A DNA stretch of 64,000 nt from DASWJZ01 sp963814905 (GCA_963814905.1 CAWFEM010000013.1:310001-374000); one strand, 5' to 3'; numbered from the stretch's first letter, positions 17,212 through 26,039 are shown. Made by a program: numbers and translations. Notes: generated by a model not told the origin, from the sequence alone.

Positions 17212-18213
17212 CTACGCGGTGGGCGCGCCCGCCCGATACGCCGCGCGGCCGTCCGCCAGCATCGCATCGCCGATATTGCCGCCGGAGAGGACAATGACGA
17301 TCGTTCGCCCGGCCGTGTCGAGCCGGCCGGCGAGGAGCGCCGCGAGGCCGACGGCGCCGCCCGGCTCCACGACCAGCCGCAGCTCGTCGAAGGCACAGCC
17401 GACGGCGACGAGCGTCTCCGCGTCACTCGCGACAAGCCCGCCGGCGAGCCGTGCGCGGTTGATCTCCCAGCCGATCGCGCCCGGCTCCGGCGCCATCAGC
17501 GCGTCGCAGATGGAGCCGGCTTGGGAGGCGTTGCGCTCCGGCACACCCGCTTTCAGCGATCGCGCATAGTCGTCGAAGCCGGCGGGCTCGGCCGTATAGA
17601 TCGCCGCCTCGGGGAAGCGCTCAGTCACCGCGAGCGTGACGCCGGCGGTGAGCCCGCCGCCGCTGCACGGCACGGCGACGATGTCCGGCGCAATTCCGAG
17701 CGCGGCACAGTCGTCGGCGATCTCCAGCCCGACCGTCCCCTGCCCGGCGATGACGAAAGGGTCGTTGTAGGGATGAATGAAGGCACCGCCGACCTCTGCG
17801 AGCACGCGCGTCACGATGATGTCGCGGTCCTCCGTGGCGCGGTCGTACGCGACGACACGCGCGCCGCTCCGCTCGGTGCGCCGCCGCTTCGGGGCGGGCG
17901 CATCGGAGGGCATGACGATGGTCGCCGGAACGCCGAAGAGCCGCGCCGCCTCCGCCACGCCCTGTCCATGGTTTCCGGAGGAGACGGCGATGACGCCGCG
18001 CGCCCGCGCGGCCGGGTCGAGCGCGGAAACCGCGTTATAGGCCCCGCGGAACTTGAAGGAGCCCGTGCGCTGCAGGCACTCCGGCTTCAGGTAGACGTGG
18101 GCGGAAAGCCGCTCCGAAAGGAACGACGAGAAGAGCAGCGGCGTGCGGATCGCTTCGCCGGCAATGCGCTCGCGCGCGCGCTTAACGTCGGCGATGGTTG
18201 GTGCGGCAGTCAT
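17212..18213 (-). CDS. PLP-dependent serine/threonine dehydratase
   Basis: 333 residues. PLP-Lys motif GSFKFRGAYNAV, substrate loop SSGNHGQGVA and phosphate-binding CSGGGLTAG are all present, so this is a fold-type II amino-acid ammonia-lyase. There is no C-terminal ACT regulatory domain, which points to a catabolic or broad-specificity threonine/serine dehydratase, possibly a hydroxy-aspartate dehydratase or serine racemase relative. The start MTAAPTIADVKRARER at 18213 was chosen because the sequence further upstream is translated repeat DNA (element at 18266). Confidence 0.88.
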   Translation of the reverse strand: MTAAPTIADVKRARERIAGEAIRTPLLFSSFLSERLSAHVYLKPECLQRTGSFKFRGAYNAVSALDPAARARGVIAVSSGNHGQGVAEAARLFGVPATIVMPSDAPAPKRRRTERSGARVVAYDRATEDRDIIVTRVLAEVGGAFIHPYNDPFVIAGQGTVGLEIADDCAALGIAPDIVAVPCSGGGLTAGVTLAVTERFPEAAIYTAEPAGFDDYARSLKAGVPERNASQAGSICDALMAPEPGAIGWEINRARLAGGLVASDAETLVAVGCAFDELRLVVEPGGAVGLAALLAGRLDTAGRTIVIVLSGGNIGDAMLADGRAAYRAGAPTA

Positions 18214-18265
18214 CGCGGGGCCGATAGCGGAGGCGCGCGCTCCAGGCAACTCCGCTTCTTTATTT

Positions 18266-18313
18266 GAGCATGATCTCCTCCGAAAACCGGTATCCACTTT
18301 TCGGGATCATGCT
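18266..18313. repeat. Rhizobiales-type REP element, copy 1
   Basis: GCATGATC (18268-18275) and GATCATGC (18305-18312) are inverted copies. Between them lies CCGAAAACCGG, a variable base, then ATCCACTTTTCGG, so inner GAAAA/TTTTC arms pair too. The same ~46-bp unit recurs at 59470-59513 with three differences. This type of element is widespread between genes in Rhizobiales. Here it separates the dehydratase start from the glycosyltransferase stop. Confidence 0.8.
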
Positions 18314-19351
18314 TCAGGCCGCCTGGCGCTCCTTCGCTCCGTGGGCGGCGAGGATGTTGTCGCGAAAGGCGCGTGCGCTCGCCTCCCAGGAATAGGTGAG
18401 CGAGAAGGCGCGCGCCGCCTCGCTGGAGAGCCTGAGCGCGCCGAGCGCCGCCTTGCGCAAATCGGAATCGAGGACGCCTGCGCGCGGATCGGTGACGACG
18501 TCCTTCGGTCCGGTCACCGGGAAGGCGGCGACGGGAAGACCCGAGGCGAGGCCCTCAAGCAGCACGTTTCCGAAGGTATCGGTGAGGCTCGGAAAGACGA
18601 AGACGTCCGCGGCGGCATAGGCCTCGGCAAGCGCGTCGATCGGCAATGCGCCGAGGAAGTGGGTATCGGGAAACGCCTTCGTAAGCTCCGCCCGCGCCGG
18701 CCCGTCGCCAACGACGACCTTGGAGCCCGGAAGGTCGAGCTTCAGGAACGCTTCGAGGTTCTTCTCCACCGCGACGCGGCCGACGGAAAGGAAGATCGGC
18801 CGCGGCAGACCGAGATCGGCGTCGGGACGCGGATGAAAGAGCGCGTGGTCGACGCCGCGCGACCAGAAACAGAGATTCCTGAAGCCGCGTCCCGCAAGAT
18901 CGTCGCGCAGCGATTCCGTCGCCACCATGCAGCCGAGCCCGGCATTGTGAAAGCGGCGCATGAACGCGTAGCCCCAGGAGAGCGGCACCGGCACGCGCGC
19001 GGAGAGATATTCGGGGAACTTGGTGTGGTAGCTGGTGGTGAAGCCGCGGCCCGCCGACATCGCGTAGCGGCGCGCGAGAAGGCCGAGCGGCCCTTCGGTC
19101 GCGATATGGAGGAAGGCTTCGCCCTCCGCTTCGATCAGACGCGCGATCTCGCTCGGGCGCGCGAGCGCAAGCGGGATCTGCGGATAAGTCGGACAGGGCA
19201 GCGTACGGAAGCGGTCGGGCCCGACGATCGTCACCTCGTCTCCCCAATCGCGCAGGATGCGGGTCACCTTGTCGATGGAGTTCACCACGCCGTTCACCTG
19301 CGGGAACCAGGCGTCGGAGACGACCACAAGCCGGATGGGGATGGTGCTCAC
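18314..19351 (-). CDS. GT4-family glycosyltransferase
   Basis: 345 residues from a GTG at 19351 (VSTIPIRLVVVSDAWFPQVNGV). N-terminal DAWFPQVNGVVNSI, mid-protein TSYHTKFPEYLSARVPVP and C-terminal VFPSLTDTFGNVLLEGLASGLPV (E-x7-E motif region) match GDP-mannose-dependent or glycolipid-forming GT4 enzymes of the MgtA type. The GTG overlaps the stop of the upstream phosphatase gene (GTGA), so the two are coupled. The pairing of an LpxH-like phosphatase with a GT4 suggests a membrane glycolipid pathway; the acceptor is not known. Confidence 0.85.
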   Translation of the reverse strand: MSTIPIRLVVVSDAWFPQVNGVVNSIDKVTRILRDWGDEVTIVGPDRFRTLPCPTYPQIPLALARPSEIARLIEAEGEAFLHIATEGPLGLLARRYAMSAGRGFTTSYHTKFPEYLSARVPVPLSWGYAFMRRFHNAGLGCMVATESLRDDLAGRGFRNLCFWSRGVDHALFHPRPDADLGLPRPIFLSVGRVAVEKNLEAFLKLDLPGSKVVVGDGPARAELTKAFPDTHFLGALPIDALAEAYAAADVFVFPSLTDTFGNVLLEGLASGLPVAAFPVTGPKDVVTDPRAGVLDSDLRKAALGALRLSSEAARAFSLTYSWEASARAFRDNILAAHGAKERQAA

Positions 19352-20154
19352 GCGGCGACGGGTTCCTGCCGGGGCGCGCCGGTGCGCAGCCGGTCGGCGT
19401 TCATGCTCTCCGCCCAGCGGATGATCTCGAAGCGCCCGTCGTGATGCTCCACCAGCGCCGTGCAGCTTTCGACCCAGTCGCCGCAATTGTAGTAGGCGAT
19501 GCCGAAGTCGTTGTGCATCGCGGCGTAGTGGATGTGGCCGCAGATGACGCCGTCGATCTCATACTTGCGCGCCTCGCGCGTCAGCGCCTCCTCGAAGGCG
19601 CCGATGAAATTGACCGCGTTCTTCACCTTCAGCTTCGCCCAGGCGGAAAGCGACCAGTAGGAGAATCCGAGACGGCGGCGAACGATGTTGACGTGAGTGT
19701 TGAGGCCGAGCGCCGCGACATAGGCCCAGTCCCCGAGATGCGCGAGCCAGCGCGCATGGCGCACGACGACGTCGAACTGATCGCCGTGGATGACGAGCAG
19801 CCTGCGGCCGTCCGCCGTTACGTGGATATCGGTCGAGCGCACCTCGATCCCGCCGAAATGCGTGCCGACGTAATCGCGCAGGAACTCGTCGTGATTGCCG
19901 GGGACATAGACGAGACGGGCGCCCTTGCGCGCCTTGCGTAGAAGCTTCTGAGCAACGTCGTTGTGAGACTGCGGCCAATACCAGTTACGCCGCATCCGCC
20001 AACCATCGACGATATCGCCGACGAGGTAGATCGTCTCGGCGTCATGATAGCGGAGAAAGTCCAGGAGCAGATCCGCCTGGCAGCCACGCGTACCCAGATG
20101 CACATCAGAAATGAACAAGGTGCGCACGTGGCGCGCCGGAAGCGCTGCGGGCAT
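19348..20154 (-). CDS. Metallophosphoesterase, UDP-2,3-diacylglucosamine diphosphatase-like
   Basis: 268 residues with the calcineurin-type metal motifs in order: ISDVHLG (DxH), GDIVDGW, PGNHDEF, VIHGDQFD and GHIHYA. The LpxH-like arrangement and length suggest hydrolysis of UDP-2,3-diacylglucosamine in lipid A synthesis or of a related nucleotide/phospholipid. Alphaproteobacteria often use LpxI for that lipid A step, so this paralogue, fused in an operon with a GT4, may act on another lipid. Start ATG at 20154 fits the N-terminal strand VRTLFISDVHLG. Confidence 0.82.
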   Translation of the reverse strand: MPAALPARHVRTLFISDVHLGTRGCQADLLLDFLRYHDAETIYLVGDIVDGWRMRRNWYWPQSHNDVAQKLLRKARKGARLVYVPGNHDEFLRDYVGTHFGGIEVRSTDIHVTADGRRLLVIHGDQFDVVVRHARWLAHLGDWAYVAALGLNTHVNIVRRRLGFSYWSLSAWAKLKVKNAVNFIGAFEEALTREARKYEIDGVICGHIHYAAMHNDFGIAYYNCGDWVESCTALVEHHDGRFEIIRWAESMNADRLRTGAPRQEPVAA

Positions 20155-20459
20155 CGATTCCCCTGTTTCGCGCCTTAATGGCTGATTCGCTTAGCAATTT
20201 TGTGACAGGCGCGGCCGTCGACCGCTCGCGGCTATGCTTATGGTTAAGAGCGGGATCGACACGGCGGACGAGTAAGCGGTGCGAGCCACGCCTTTGGCTT
20301 CGAGGAGTACGGCGCGGAACCTGCCGTGGCGGAACGGCAACAGATGACCGCCCGACGGCGCGCTTTTGCCGACGAAACGGGCGCTTCGCACCTCCGTACT
20401 TGCAATTGCGCCGGTGGCGATGCGAAGCAATCCCGCCACGAAACAATCCGGATAGTCCA
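20155..20459. other. 305-bp divergent intergenic region
   Basis: Lies between the phosphatase gene (minus) and the FAH-family gene (plus) and should hold both promoters. I see no convincing -35/-10 pair, palindrome or small ORF. The frame continuing upstream from the FAH gene is open to 20178 but encodes Arg/Cys-rich, non-conserved sequence and is not taken as coding. Confidence 0.5.
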
Positions 20460-21311
20460 ATGAAGCTCGTCCGCCATGGCGCCAGGGGCGCCGAGAAGCC
20501 AGGCCTGATCGACGCGGGAGGGACGCTCCGAGACCTCTCCGGCGAGGTTGAGGACTTCCGCCCCGAACTGATGACCTTCGCGCTCACCGAGCGGCTGTCG
20601 AAGCTCGATCCGAAGAACCTGCCCGCGGTCAGCGGCAACCCGCGCCTCGGCGCGCCGGTTTCGCGCACCGGACATTTCATCGCTATCGGCCTGAACTATG
20701 CCGACCACGCGGCGGAGTCGGGCATGGCCGTGCCGGCGGAGCCCGTGCTCTTCTCCAAGGCGCCGAGCTCGGCCTGCGGACCGGACGACGACGTCATCAT
20801 CCCGAAGGGCTCCAAGAAGCTCGACTGGGAGGTGGAGCTCGCTTTCGTCATCGGCAAGCGCGCATCCTATGTGAGCGAGGCGGAAGCGCTCGACTACGTG
20901 CTCGCCTACATGATCTGCAACGACGTCTCGGAGCGCTTCTGGCAGCTTGAAGGCACCGGCCAGTGGATCAAGGGCAAGAGCGCGGAGACCTTCGGGCCGC
21001 TCGGACCGTGGCTCGTCACCGCGGACGAGGTCGGCGATCCGCAGAAGCTCGACATGTGGCTCGACGTGAACGGGACACGCATGCAGACCGGCAACACCAG
21101 CACGATGATCTTCGGCGTCGCGGAGCTCGTCTCCTATCTTTCCGGCAAGATGGTGCTGGAGCCCGGCGACGTGGTGACGACCGGAACGCCGCCCGGCGTC
21201 GGCCAGGGCAAGAAGCCGGAGCCTATCTTCCTTAAGGCCGGCGACGTGATGGAGCTTGGCGTCGAAAAACTCGGCAAGCAGAAGCAGAAGGTCGTCGCCT
21301 ACAAAGGCTGA
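20460..21311 (+). CDS. Fumarylacetoacetate hydrolase family protein
   Basis: 283 residues. Typical FAH-fold features are IGLNYADHAAE, metal ligands in KKLDWEVELAFVIG (two Glu) and ICNDVSER (Asp), then GKSAETFGPLGPWL and VVTTGTPPGVGQG. These enzymes hydrolyse C-C bonds of acylpyruvate-like compounds or decarboxylate oxo-acids; the exact substrate (for example 2,4-diketo-3-deoxy-fuconate or acylpyruvates) cannot be told from sequence. ATG at 20460 (MKLVRHGARGAEKPG) gives the usual family length. Confidence 0.88.
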   Translation: MKLVRHGARGAEKPGLIDAGGTLRDLSGEVEDFRPELMTFALTERLSKLDPKNLPAVSGNPRLGAPVSRTGHFIAIGLNYADHAAESGMAVPAEPVLFSKAPSSACGPDDDVIIPKGSKKLDWEVELAFVIGKRASYVSEAEALDYVLAYMICNDVSERFWQLEGTGQWIKGKSAETFGPLGPWLVTADEVGDPQKLDMWLDVNGTRMQTGNTSTMIFGVAELVSYLSGKMVLEPGDVVTTGTPPGVGQGKKPEPIFLKAGDVMELGVEKLGKQKQKVVAYKG

Positions 21312-21321
21312 TGCCGGCCGG

Positions 21322-22248
21322 TCAAACTGGCGACGGGCGCACGGCCTTGCGCTCGCGCTCGCGCTGAAGGCCCAGGCTGCGCTCGCGGAAGATGATGAAG
21401 ATGCCGGCGGCGATGACGATCGCGCCGCCTAGAATGACGCTGGCGCTCGGCACTTCGCCGAAGACGAGATAGCCGAAGCTCAGCCCCCAGAGCATCGACA
21501 CATATTCGAACGAGGCGACCGTGGCGGCGTCGGCGTGACGATAGGCCGACGTCATCAGCATCTGCCCGGTGCCGCCGAGCAGCCCGACCGCGAGCAGGAG
21601 AAGCGCCTCGCGCGGCTCCGGCACGACCCAGCCGAGCGGCAAGGTGAGGAGCGCCAGGACAGAACCGCTCAGCGAGAAATAGACGACGATCGAGCCGGTC
21701 GATTCCGTCTTCGTCATGGAGCGGACGAAGATCGCGGCGAAGGCCGCGGCGAAGGCGCCGCAAAGCGCCAGGACGGCGCCGAGAAACGCCGCGTCCTCCA
21801 TGGCCACGCCCTCAAGGACGGTGAGGCGCGGCCACAGAATGACGACGATGCCGGCGAAGCCGACGATCGTCGCCGTCCAGCGATAGACGCGCACCACCTC
21901 GTGGAGGACGATGGCGGAGAGCGCCACGACCATGAGCGGCGCCGCGTAGCCGATCATCATCGCTTCGGGAAGCGGCAGATAGCCGAGCGCCAGGAAGCCG
22001 CACGCCATCGCCGTGATCCCGATCGCCCCACGGCTGAGATGCATGATCGGCTTGCTGGTTCGCAGCGCCGCCGCGAGCTGACGCTGCCAGAGGAGCATGC
22101 CGACGACCGGGATCAGCGCGAAGAAGGAGCGGGCAAAAACGATCTCGCCCGCCGGCACGCGGTCGGCGACAAGCTTCACGCAGACCGACATCAGGGTGAA
22201 GACGAGGGTGGACGCGATCTTGAGCGCGATGCCGCGGCTCGGATTCAT
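21322..22248 (-). CDS. DMT-family (EamA) transporter
   Basis: 308 residues with ten predicted membrane helices in two EamA repeats; the first repeat contains GAIGITAMACGFLALGYLPL and the second SAYRHADAATVASFEYVSML, both typical of the RhaT/EamA drug-metabolite transporters. Probably exports a small metabolite or amino acid. Convergent with the FAH gene, 10 bp apart. Confidence 0.85.
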   Translation of the reverse strand: MNPSRGIALKIASTLVFTLMSVCVKLVADRVPAGEIVFARSFFALIPVVGMLLWQRQLAAALRTSKPIMHLSRGAIGITAMACGFLALGYLPLPEAMMIGYAAPLMVVALSAIVLHEVVRVYRWTATIVGFAGIVVILWPRLTVLEGVAMEDAAFLGAVLALCGAFAAAFAAIFVRSMTKTESTGSIVVYFSLSGSVLALLTLPLGWVVPEPREALLLLAVGLLGGTGQMLMTSAYRHADAATVASFEYVSMLWGLSFGYLVFGEVPSASVILGGAIVIAAGIFIIFRERSLGLQRERERKAVRPSPV

Positions 22249-22353
22249 CCAACGCCGCCCGGCACGCTCCGCACGTTCCGTCCCCTGTGGGTCAAGTCTT
22301 CCCCGTTACGCCCGGCGAAGGGACCCTCCCCGCCGGGCAGACCGATAAGCTGT

Positions 22354-24654
22354 TTACGCCTTGGCCGCCTGGATCGTCTCCCAGATGCGCAGCGGCGTCG
22401 CCGGCATATCGATATTGCGGACGCCATAGGCCCGGTAAAGCGCGTCGACCACCGCGTTCATCACGCTCGGCGTCGAGCCGATCGTGCCGGCCTCTCCCGC
22501 ACCCTTGATGCCGAGCGCGTTCCATTTGCAGGGCACGTTGCGTGTCTGGAAATCGAAGGACGGAAGGTCGCCCGCTCGCGGCATCGCATAATCGTTGAAC
22601 GTGCCGGTAACGAGCTGTGCGTCGGAATCGTAGACGGTGTGCTCAAGCAGAACCTGACCGATCGACTGCGCGACGCCGCCATGCACCTGCCCGGTCAGAA
22701 GCATCGGGTTCACCACCGCCCCGAAATCGTCGACGATGGTGTAGCGCTCGATTTCCGTATGACCGGTCTCCGGGTCGATCTCGACCTCGCAGATATGCGT
22801 GCCGTTCGGATAGGTCTCCTCTTTCGCCTCAAATGCGCCGGTGGCGGTGAGCTTCGACTTGTCCTTCGCCTTGCCGACGAGCTCGGTGTAGGCGATGCGC
22901 CGATCGGTGCCGACGACGCGCGCGCTGCCGTCAACGAGCTCGATGTCGCCGACGCCCGCTTCAAGCTCCTCCGCGGCGATCTCCCTGAGCTGCTCGGCGA
23001 GCGTGGTCGCGGCTCTGTCCACCGAAGGCGCTCCGAGCGGAATGGAGCGCGATCCTCCGGTGCCGCCGCCGGTCGGCATGTCGTCGGAATCTCCCTGCAC
23101 CACGCGGATCTTGTCGTAGTCGAGCCCAAGACGTCCGCCGACGAACTGGGCGTAGGCGGTCTGATGGCCCTGCCCGTTCGACTGCGTACCAATGTGGATG
23201 CTCGCCGTTCCGTCCGGCTCAAGCACGACCCGGGCCGGCTCCTTGTCGCGGAAGGCGCAGATCTCGACATAGGTGCTGATGCCGAGGCCGCGGATTTTCC
23301 CGCGCTTCTTGCTTTCGGCGAGACGCGCCTCGAAGGTACCGGCCTCCGCGCGGCTCATCGCCATGTCCATGTGGGCGGCGAACTCGCCTGTATCGTAGGT
23401 GTGATCGGTGATCGTCTTGTAGGGCATCTGATCGGGCGGGATGAAGTTCCGCCGCCTGATCTCCGTCGGCGCGAGGCCGGTCACGCGCGCCGCCTCGTCC
23501 ATCAGGCGCTCGATCAGGTACGCCGCTTCCGGTCGCCCGGCTCCGCGATAAGCGTCCGTCGGAACGGTATTTGTGAAGACGCCACGGCAGACGGCATAGG
23601 CGGTTTGGATGTCGTAGACGCCGGTCATCATGACGATGGCGAACCAGGGGATCAGTGCGCCGAACTGATTGAAGTAGGAGCCCATGTTGGCGGTGATATC
23701 GACGCGAAGCGCCTGGATGCGCCCGTCCGCGTCGAGGGCGAGCGCGCCGACCGTGACGTGGTCGCGCCCGTGCGCGTCGGCGAGAAAGTGCTCGCTGCGG
23801 TCGGACATCCACTTGACCGGCCGGCCGAGCTTCTCCGCGGCCCGCACCGTCAGAGGGTATTCGCGATAATTGAAGGCCTTCGTGCCGAAGCCGCCGCCGA
23901 CATCGGGAGTCAGCACGCGCATCGTCTTCGGATCGATCTTCAGGACCCCGCACATAGTGTCGCGCATGCCGTGCACGCCCTGTGACCCGACCGTCACGGT
24001 GTAGCGGCCGCTCGCCTTGTCGTGCTCCGCGACGATCGCCCGCGGCTCCATGTAGTTGCAGACGATGCGGCTGTTGACGACGCGCAGCTCCGCGATGTGC
24101 GCCGCCTTGGCAAAAGCCGCGTCGGTCGCCGCCTTGTCGCCCGTCTCGTAGGTAAGCGCGAGGTTCGTCTTGCGCTCGGGCCAGACGAGCGGCGCGTCGG
24201 CATCGAGCGCCTTGCCGGTATCGGCGATCGCCGGCAGCGCATCGTAATCAACCTCGATCAGCTCGGCGGCGGATTTGGCGCTGTTCAGATCGTCGGCGAC
24301 GATGAAGGCGATCGCATCGCCCACATGGCGCACGACGTCGCCGCAGAGGACCGGATAAGGCGGCGCCTCGACCGGGTCCTTCGTAGGCCCGATCGCCGCC
24401 ATCGGCATCAGGTCAAGGTCGGTGATGTCCTCAGCGGTCCAGACTAGGTGCACGCCCGGCGCGGCGCGCGCTTCCGACACGCCGCCGACCTTGATGCGCG
24501 CATGCGCGGCGGAGGAGCGAAGCACATAGGCGGTGAGCGTGCCCTTGGGCGTCACATCCGTCGTGTAGCGGCCCTTCCCACGGATCAGTGACGCGTCCTC
24601 GATGCGGCGCGGCGAAGCGCCCATTCCGAACTTGGGCGGAGCGGAAACGTTCAT
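22354..24654 (-). CDS. Xanthine dehydrogenase/CO dehydrogenase-family molybdopterin-binding subunit, orphan
   Basis: 766 residues, the length of CoxL/CutL large subunits. It begins PKFGMGASPRRIEDASLIRGKGRY, has the molybdopterin-binding GGGFGTKAF and GSQGVHGMRDT segments, and ends with GAGEAGTIGSTPSVMNAV carrying the catalytic Glu. The active-site loop reads AYRGAGR near residue 365; true form I CO dehydrogenase has AYxCSFR with the Cu-binding Cys, so this is not a CO oxidiser but a form II or aldehyde/hydroxylase type. No FAD (CoxM) or [2Fe-2S] (CoxS) subunit lies next to it. It must borrow partner subunits from elsewhere or use another electron acceptor. Confidence 0.88.
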   Translation of the reverse strand: MNVSAPPKFGMGASPRRIEDASLIRGKGRYTTDVTPKGTLTAYVLRSSAAHARIKVGGVSEARAAPGVHLVWTAEDITDLDLMPMAAIGPTKDPVEAPPYPVLCGDVVRHVGDAIAFIVADDLNSAKSAAELIEVDYDALPAIADTGKALDADAPLVWPERKTNLALTYETGDKAATDAAFAKAAHIAELRVVNSRIVCNYMEPRAIVAEHDKASGRYTVTVGSQGVHGMRDTMCGVLKIDPKTMRVLTPDVGGGFGTKAFNYREYPLTVRAAEKLGRPVKWMSDRSEHFLADAHGRDHVTVGALALDADGRIQALRVDITANMGSYFNQFGALIPWFAIVMMTGVYDIQTAYAVCRGVFTNTVPTDAYRGAGRPEAAYLIERLMDEAARVTGLAPTEIRRRNFIPPDQMPYKTITDHTYDTGEFAAHMDMAMSRAEAGTFEARLAESKKRGKIRGLGISTYVEICAFRDKEPARVVLEPDGTASIHIGTQSNGQGHQTAYAQFVGGRLGLDYDKIRVVQGDSDDMPTGGGTGGSRSIPLGAPSVDRAATTLAEQLREIAAEELEAGVGDIELVDGSARVVGTDRRIAYTELVGKAKDKSKLTATGAFEAKEETYPNGTHICEVEIDPETGHTEIERYTIVDDFGAVVNPMLLTGQVHGGVAQSIGQVLLEHTVYDSDAQLVTGTFNDYAMPRAGDLPSFDFQTRNVPCKWNALGIKGAGEAGTIGSTPSVMNAVVDALYRAYGVRNIDMPATPLRIWETIQAAKA

Positions 24655-24793
24655 GGCTGATGATCCCGAGGGTTCGACAAGAGTGCGGATGAAACAGGCG
24701 AGGTCGGAGCCCGGCAGGAGGCCCGTGCCGAACGAACCATTTCTGGCACATTCGGCCGCCCTCAGACAACCGCCTCGGCGCGCATGGCAGGCC

Positions 24794-25342
24794 TTACGCG
24801 ACGGTGCGGGTGATCACGCTGGTCGATGTCGGATCGGCGCCGTAGGTCTCGCCCGGCTCCAGCTTCAGGAGCTCGGCGAGGCGCGTGCGCGCACGACTGA
24901 CGCGGCTCTTGATCGTGCCGACGGCGCATTCGCATATCTCCGCGGCCTCTTCATAGGAAAAGCCGGAGGCGCCGACCAGGATCAGGGCCTCGCGCTGATC
25001 CGCCGGGAGTTCGGCGAGCGCTTCGCGGAAATCGCGCATGTCCATATGCCCGGACTGCGCGGGCTGGGAGGCAAGACGCGCCGCGTAGGTTCCCTCCGCG
25101 TCCTCAACCTCGCGTCCACGCTTGCGGAGCTGCGAGTAGAACTCGTTGCGAAGGATGGTGAAAAGCCAGGCACGCAGATTCGTGCCCTCCTGGAAGGTGT
25201 GGAACTTGGCCCACGCCTTCATCAGCGTCTCCTGCACGAGATCGTCGGCGCGTTCGCCGTTACCGGTGAGCGATACGGCGAAGGCGCGCAGATTGGGAAT
25301 CGACGCAAGAAGATCCTCCCGAAGGGCCTTGGAAACCGCCAT
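24794..25342 (-). CDS. ecfG: General stress response sigma factor EcfG (ECF15)
   Basis: 182 residues. Region 2 is DLVQETLMKAWAKFHTF with the promoter-opening LRAWLFTILRNEFYSQLRKR, and region 4 is FREALAELPADQREALILV followed by the helix-turn-helix YEEAAEICECAVGTIKSRVSRAR. This is the EcfG/RpoE2 class that directs the alphaproteobacterial general stress response to GGAAC-N16-17-CGTT promoters. It lies 9 bp after nepR, its anti-sigma factor. The usual partner phyR and its kinase are not in this window. Confidence 0.93.
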   Translation of the reverse strand: MAVSKALREDLLASIPNLRAFAVSLTGNGERADDLVQETLMKAWAKFHTFQEGTNLRAWLFTILRNEFYSQLRKRGREVEDAEGTYAARLASQPAQSGHMDMRDFREALAELPADQREALILVGASGFSYEEAAEICECAVGTIKSRVSRARTRLAELLKLEPGETYGADPTSTSVITRTVA

Positions 25343-25351
25343 CTACGATCT

Positions 25352-25585
25352 CTAGCTCTTCTTCTCGACTGATTTCTCAAGCTGCTGGAGGAGTTGCATG
25401 AATTTGTCGGGCACCGGCTCGTTTACGAGGTCGTCGTAGTGGGCGCGCAGATGCCGCCCGATCTCACGCTGAATACGAGGATCAATCCGCGCCCCCGATT
25501 TGTCGGACTGTTCGGCCGTTGCATTTCTCATCTGGTCGCTTTGTTTTCGTTTAGCGTCACGCGGCCCCCGACTTGCTTTCACCAT
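25352..25585 (-). CDS. nepR: Anti-sigma factor NepR
   Basis: 77 residues from the ATG at 25585 (MVKASRGPRDAKRKQ). The conserved NepR core is IGRHLRAHYDDLVNEPVPDKF, two helices that clamp EcfG and are titrated by phosphorylated PhyR-type anti-anti-sigma factor. The frame is open to a GTG at 25672, but that start would leave a leader of only about ten bases after the promoter at 25690-25714; the ATG at 25585 has a GGAG eight bases upstream. A shorter ATG at 25531 would give the classic ~60-residue form. Operon order nepR-ecfG is canonical. Confidence 0.85.
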   Translation of the reverse strand: MVKASRGPRDAKRKQSDQMRNATAEQSDKSGARIDPRIQREIGRHLRAHYDDLVNEPVPDKFMQLLQQLEKSVEKKS

Positions 25586-25689
25586 TCCCGTCGCTCCCAG
25601 CGAGCCCGTATTGCCCGTATCCTCAGGGCTCGTGTCATCGGTCGGGACCGTGTCCGAATGGCGAATGGCCACGTTGGGCCATGCGGCTC

Positions 25690-25714
25690 AACGGCGATAT
25701 CGCGCTGTTGTTCC
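25690..25714 (-). promoter_or_regulatory. EcfG-type promoter of nepR-ecfG
   Basis: On the minus strand GGAAC (25714-25710), 16 bases, then CGTT (25693-25690): an exact match to the alphaproteobacterial general-stress consensus. It lies about 105 bp before the chosen nepR ATG and implies autoregulation of the operon, as known in this group. Confidence 0.8.
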
Positions 25715-25833
25715 GACGCGGTCCCGCCTCCCAGTTCATTTGGTCAATCTTCTTGCCCGCGCGGTGCGGGAACTCAAGCTTCTCCAAAGGCTTAGCGTCT
25801 CTTTCCTCGCACGCAAGGAAAATCGCCGGATAT

Positions 25834-25858
25834 GGAACGGTTTTGGCAACCGTCCGTT
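25834..25858 (+). promoter_or_regulatory. EcfG-type promoter pointing right with no obvious gene
   Basis: GGAAC (25834-25838), 16 bases, CGTT (25855-25858) on the plus strand. It faces away from nepR. Nothing longer than a few codons follows before the minus-strand genes begin, so it would drive either a small RNA or antisense transcription across the 45-residue membrane protein gene. The spacer also contains ACGGTT/AACCGT arms. Confidence 0.55.
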
Positions 25859-26039
25859 TTCCTGCAGCCCGAATTCGCGAAGATCGATGCGGGTCGTGCG
25901 TCCCTGAGATCAGAACCCGACCCCTCCTAAACGGGCTGAGACCGGAGACGTGCATCAGGAATCCCGGCCGGCCTTCTTTCCCCCTTCCCCTCGCTGGTCG
26001 GCCGGGACCCTTTCCAAGTCCGGGCCTTTTGCCACGGCG

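Noticed and set aside
18214..18297. Longer N-terminus of the dehydratase
   Set aside because: It translates the REP element; the same peptide pattern appears from the copy near 59470, showing it is repeat DNA.
20178..20459. N-terminal extension of the FAH-family protein
   Set aside because: The extra 94 codons are Arg/Cys-rich and unlike any FAH protein; the ATG at 20460 gives the expected length and N-terminus.
22354..24654. True carbon monoxide dehydrogenase
   Set aside because: The form I motif with the Cu-binding Cys is replaced by AYRGAGR, and the other subunits are missing.
25352..25672. GTG start at 25672 for nepR
   Set aside because: It would leave about ten bases between the EcfG promoter's transcription start and the codon, and adds a non-conserved Thr/Ser-rich tail; ATG at 25585 has a Shine-Dalgarno.
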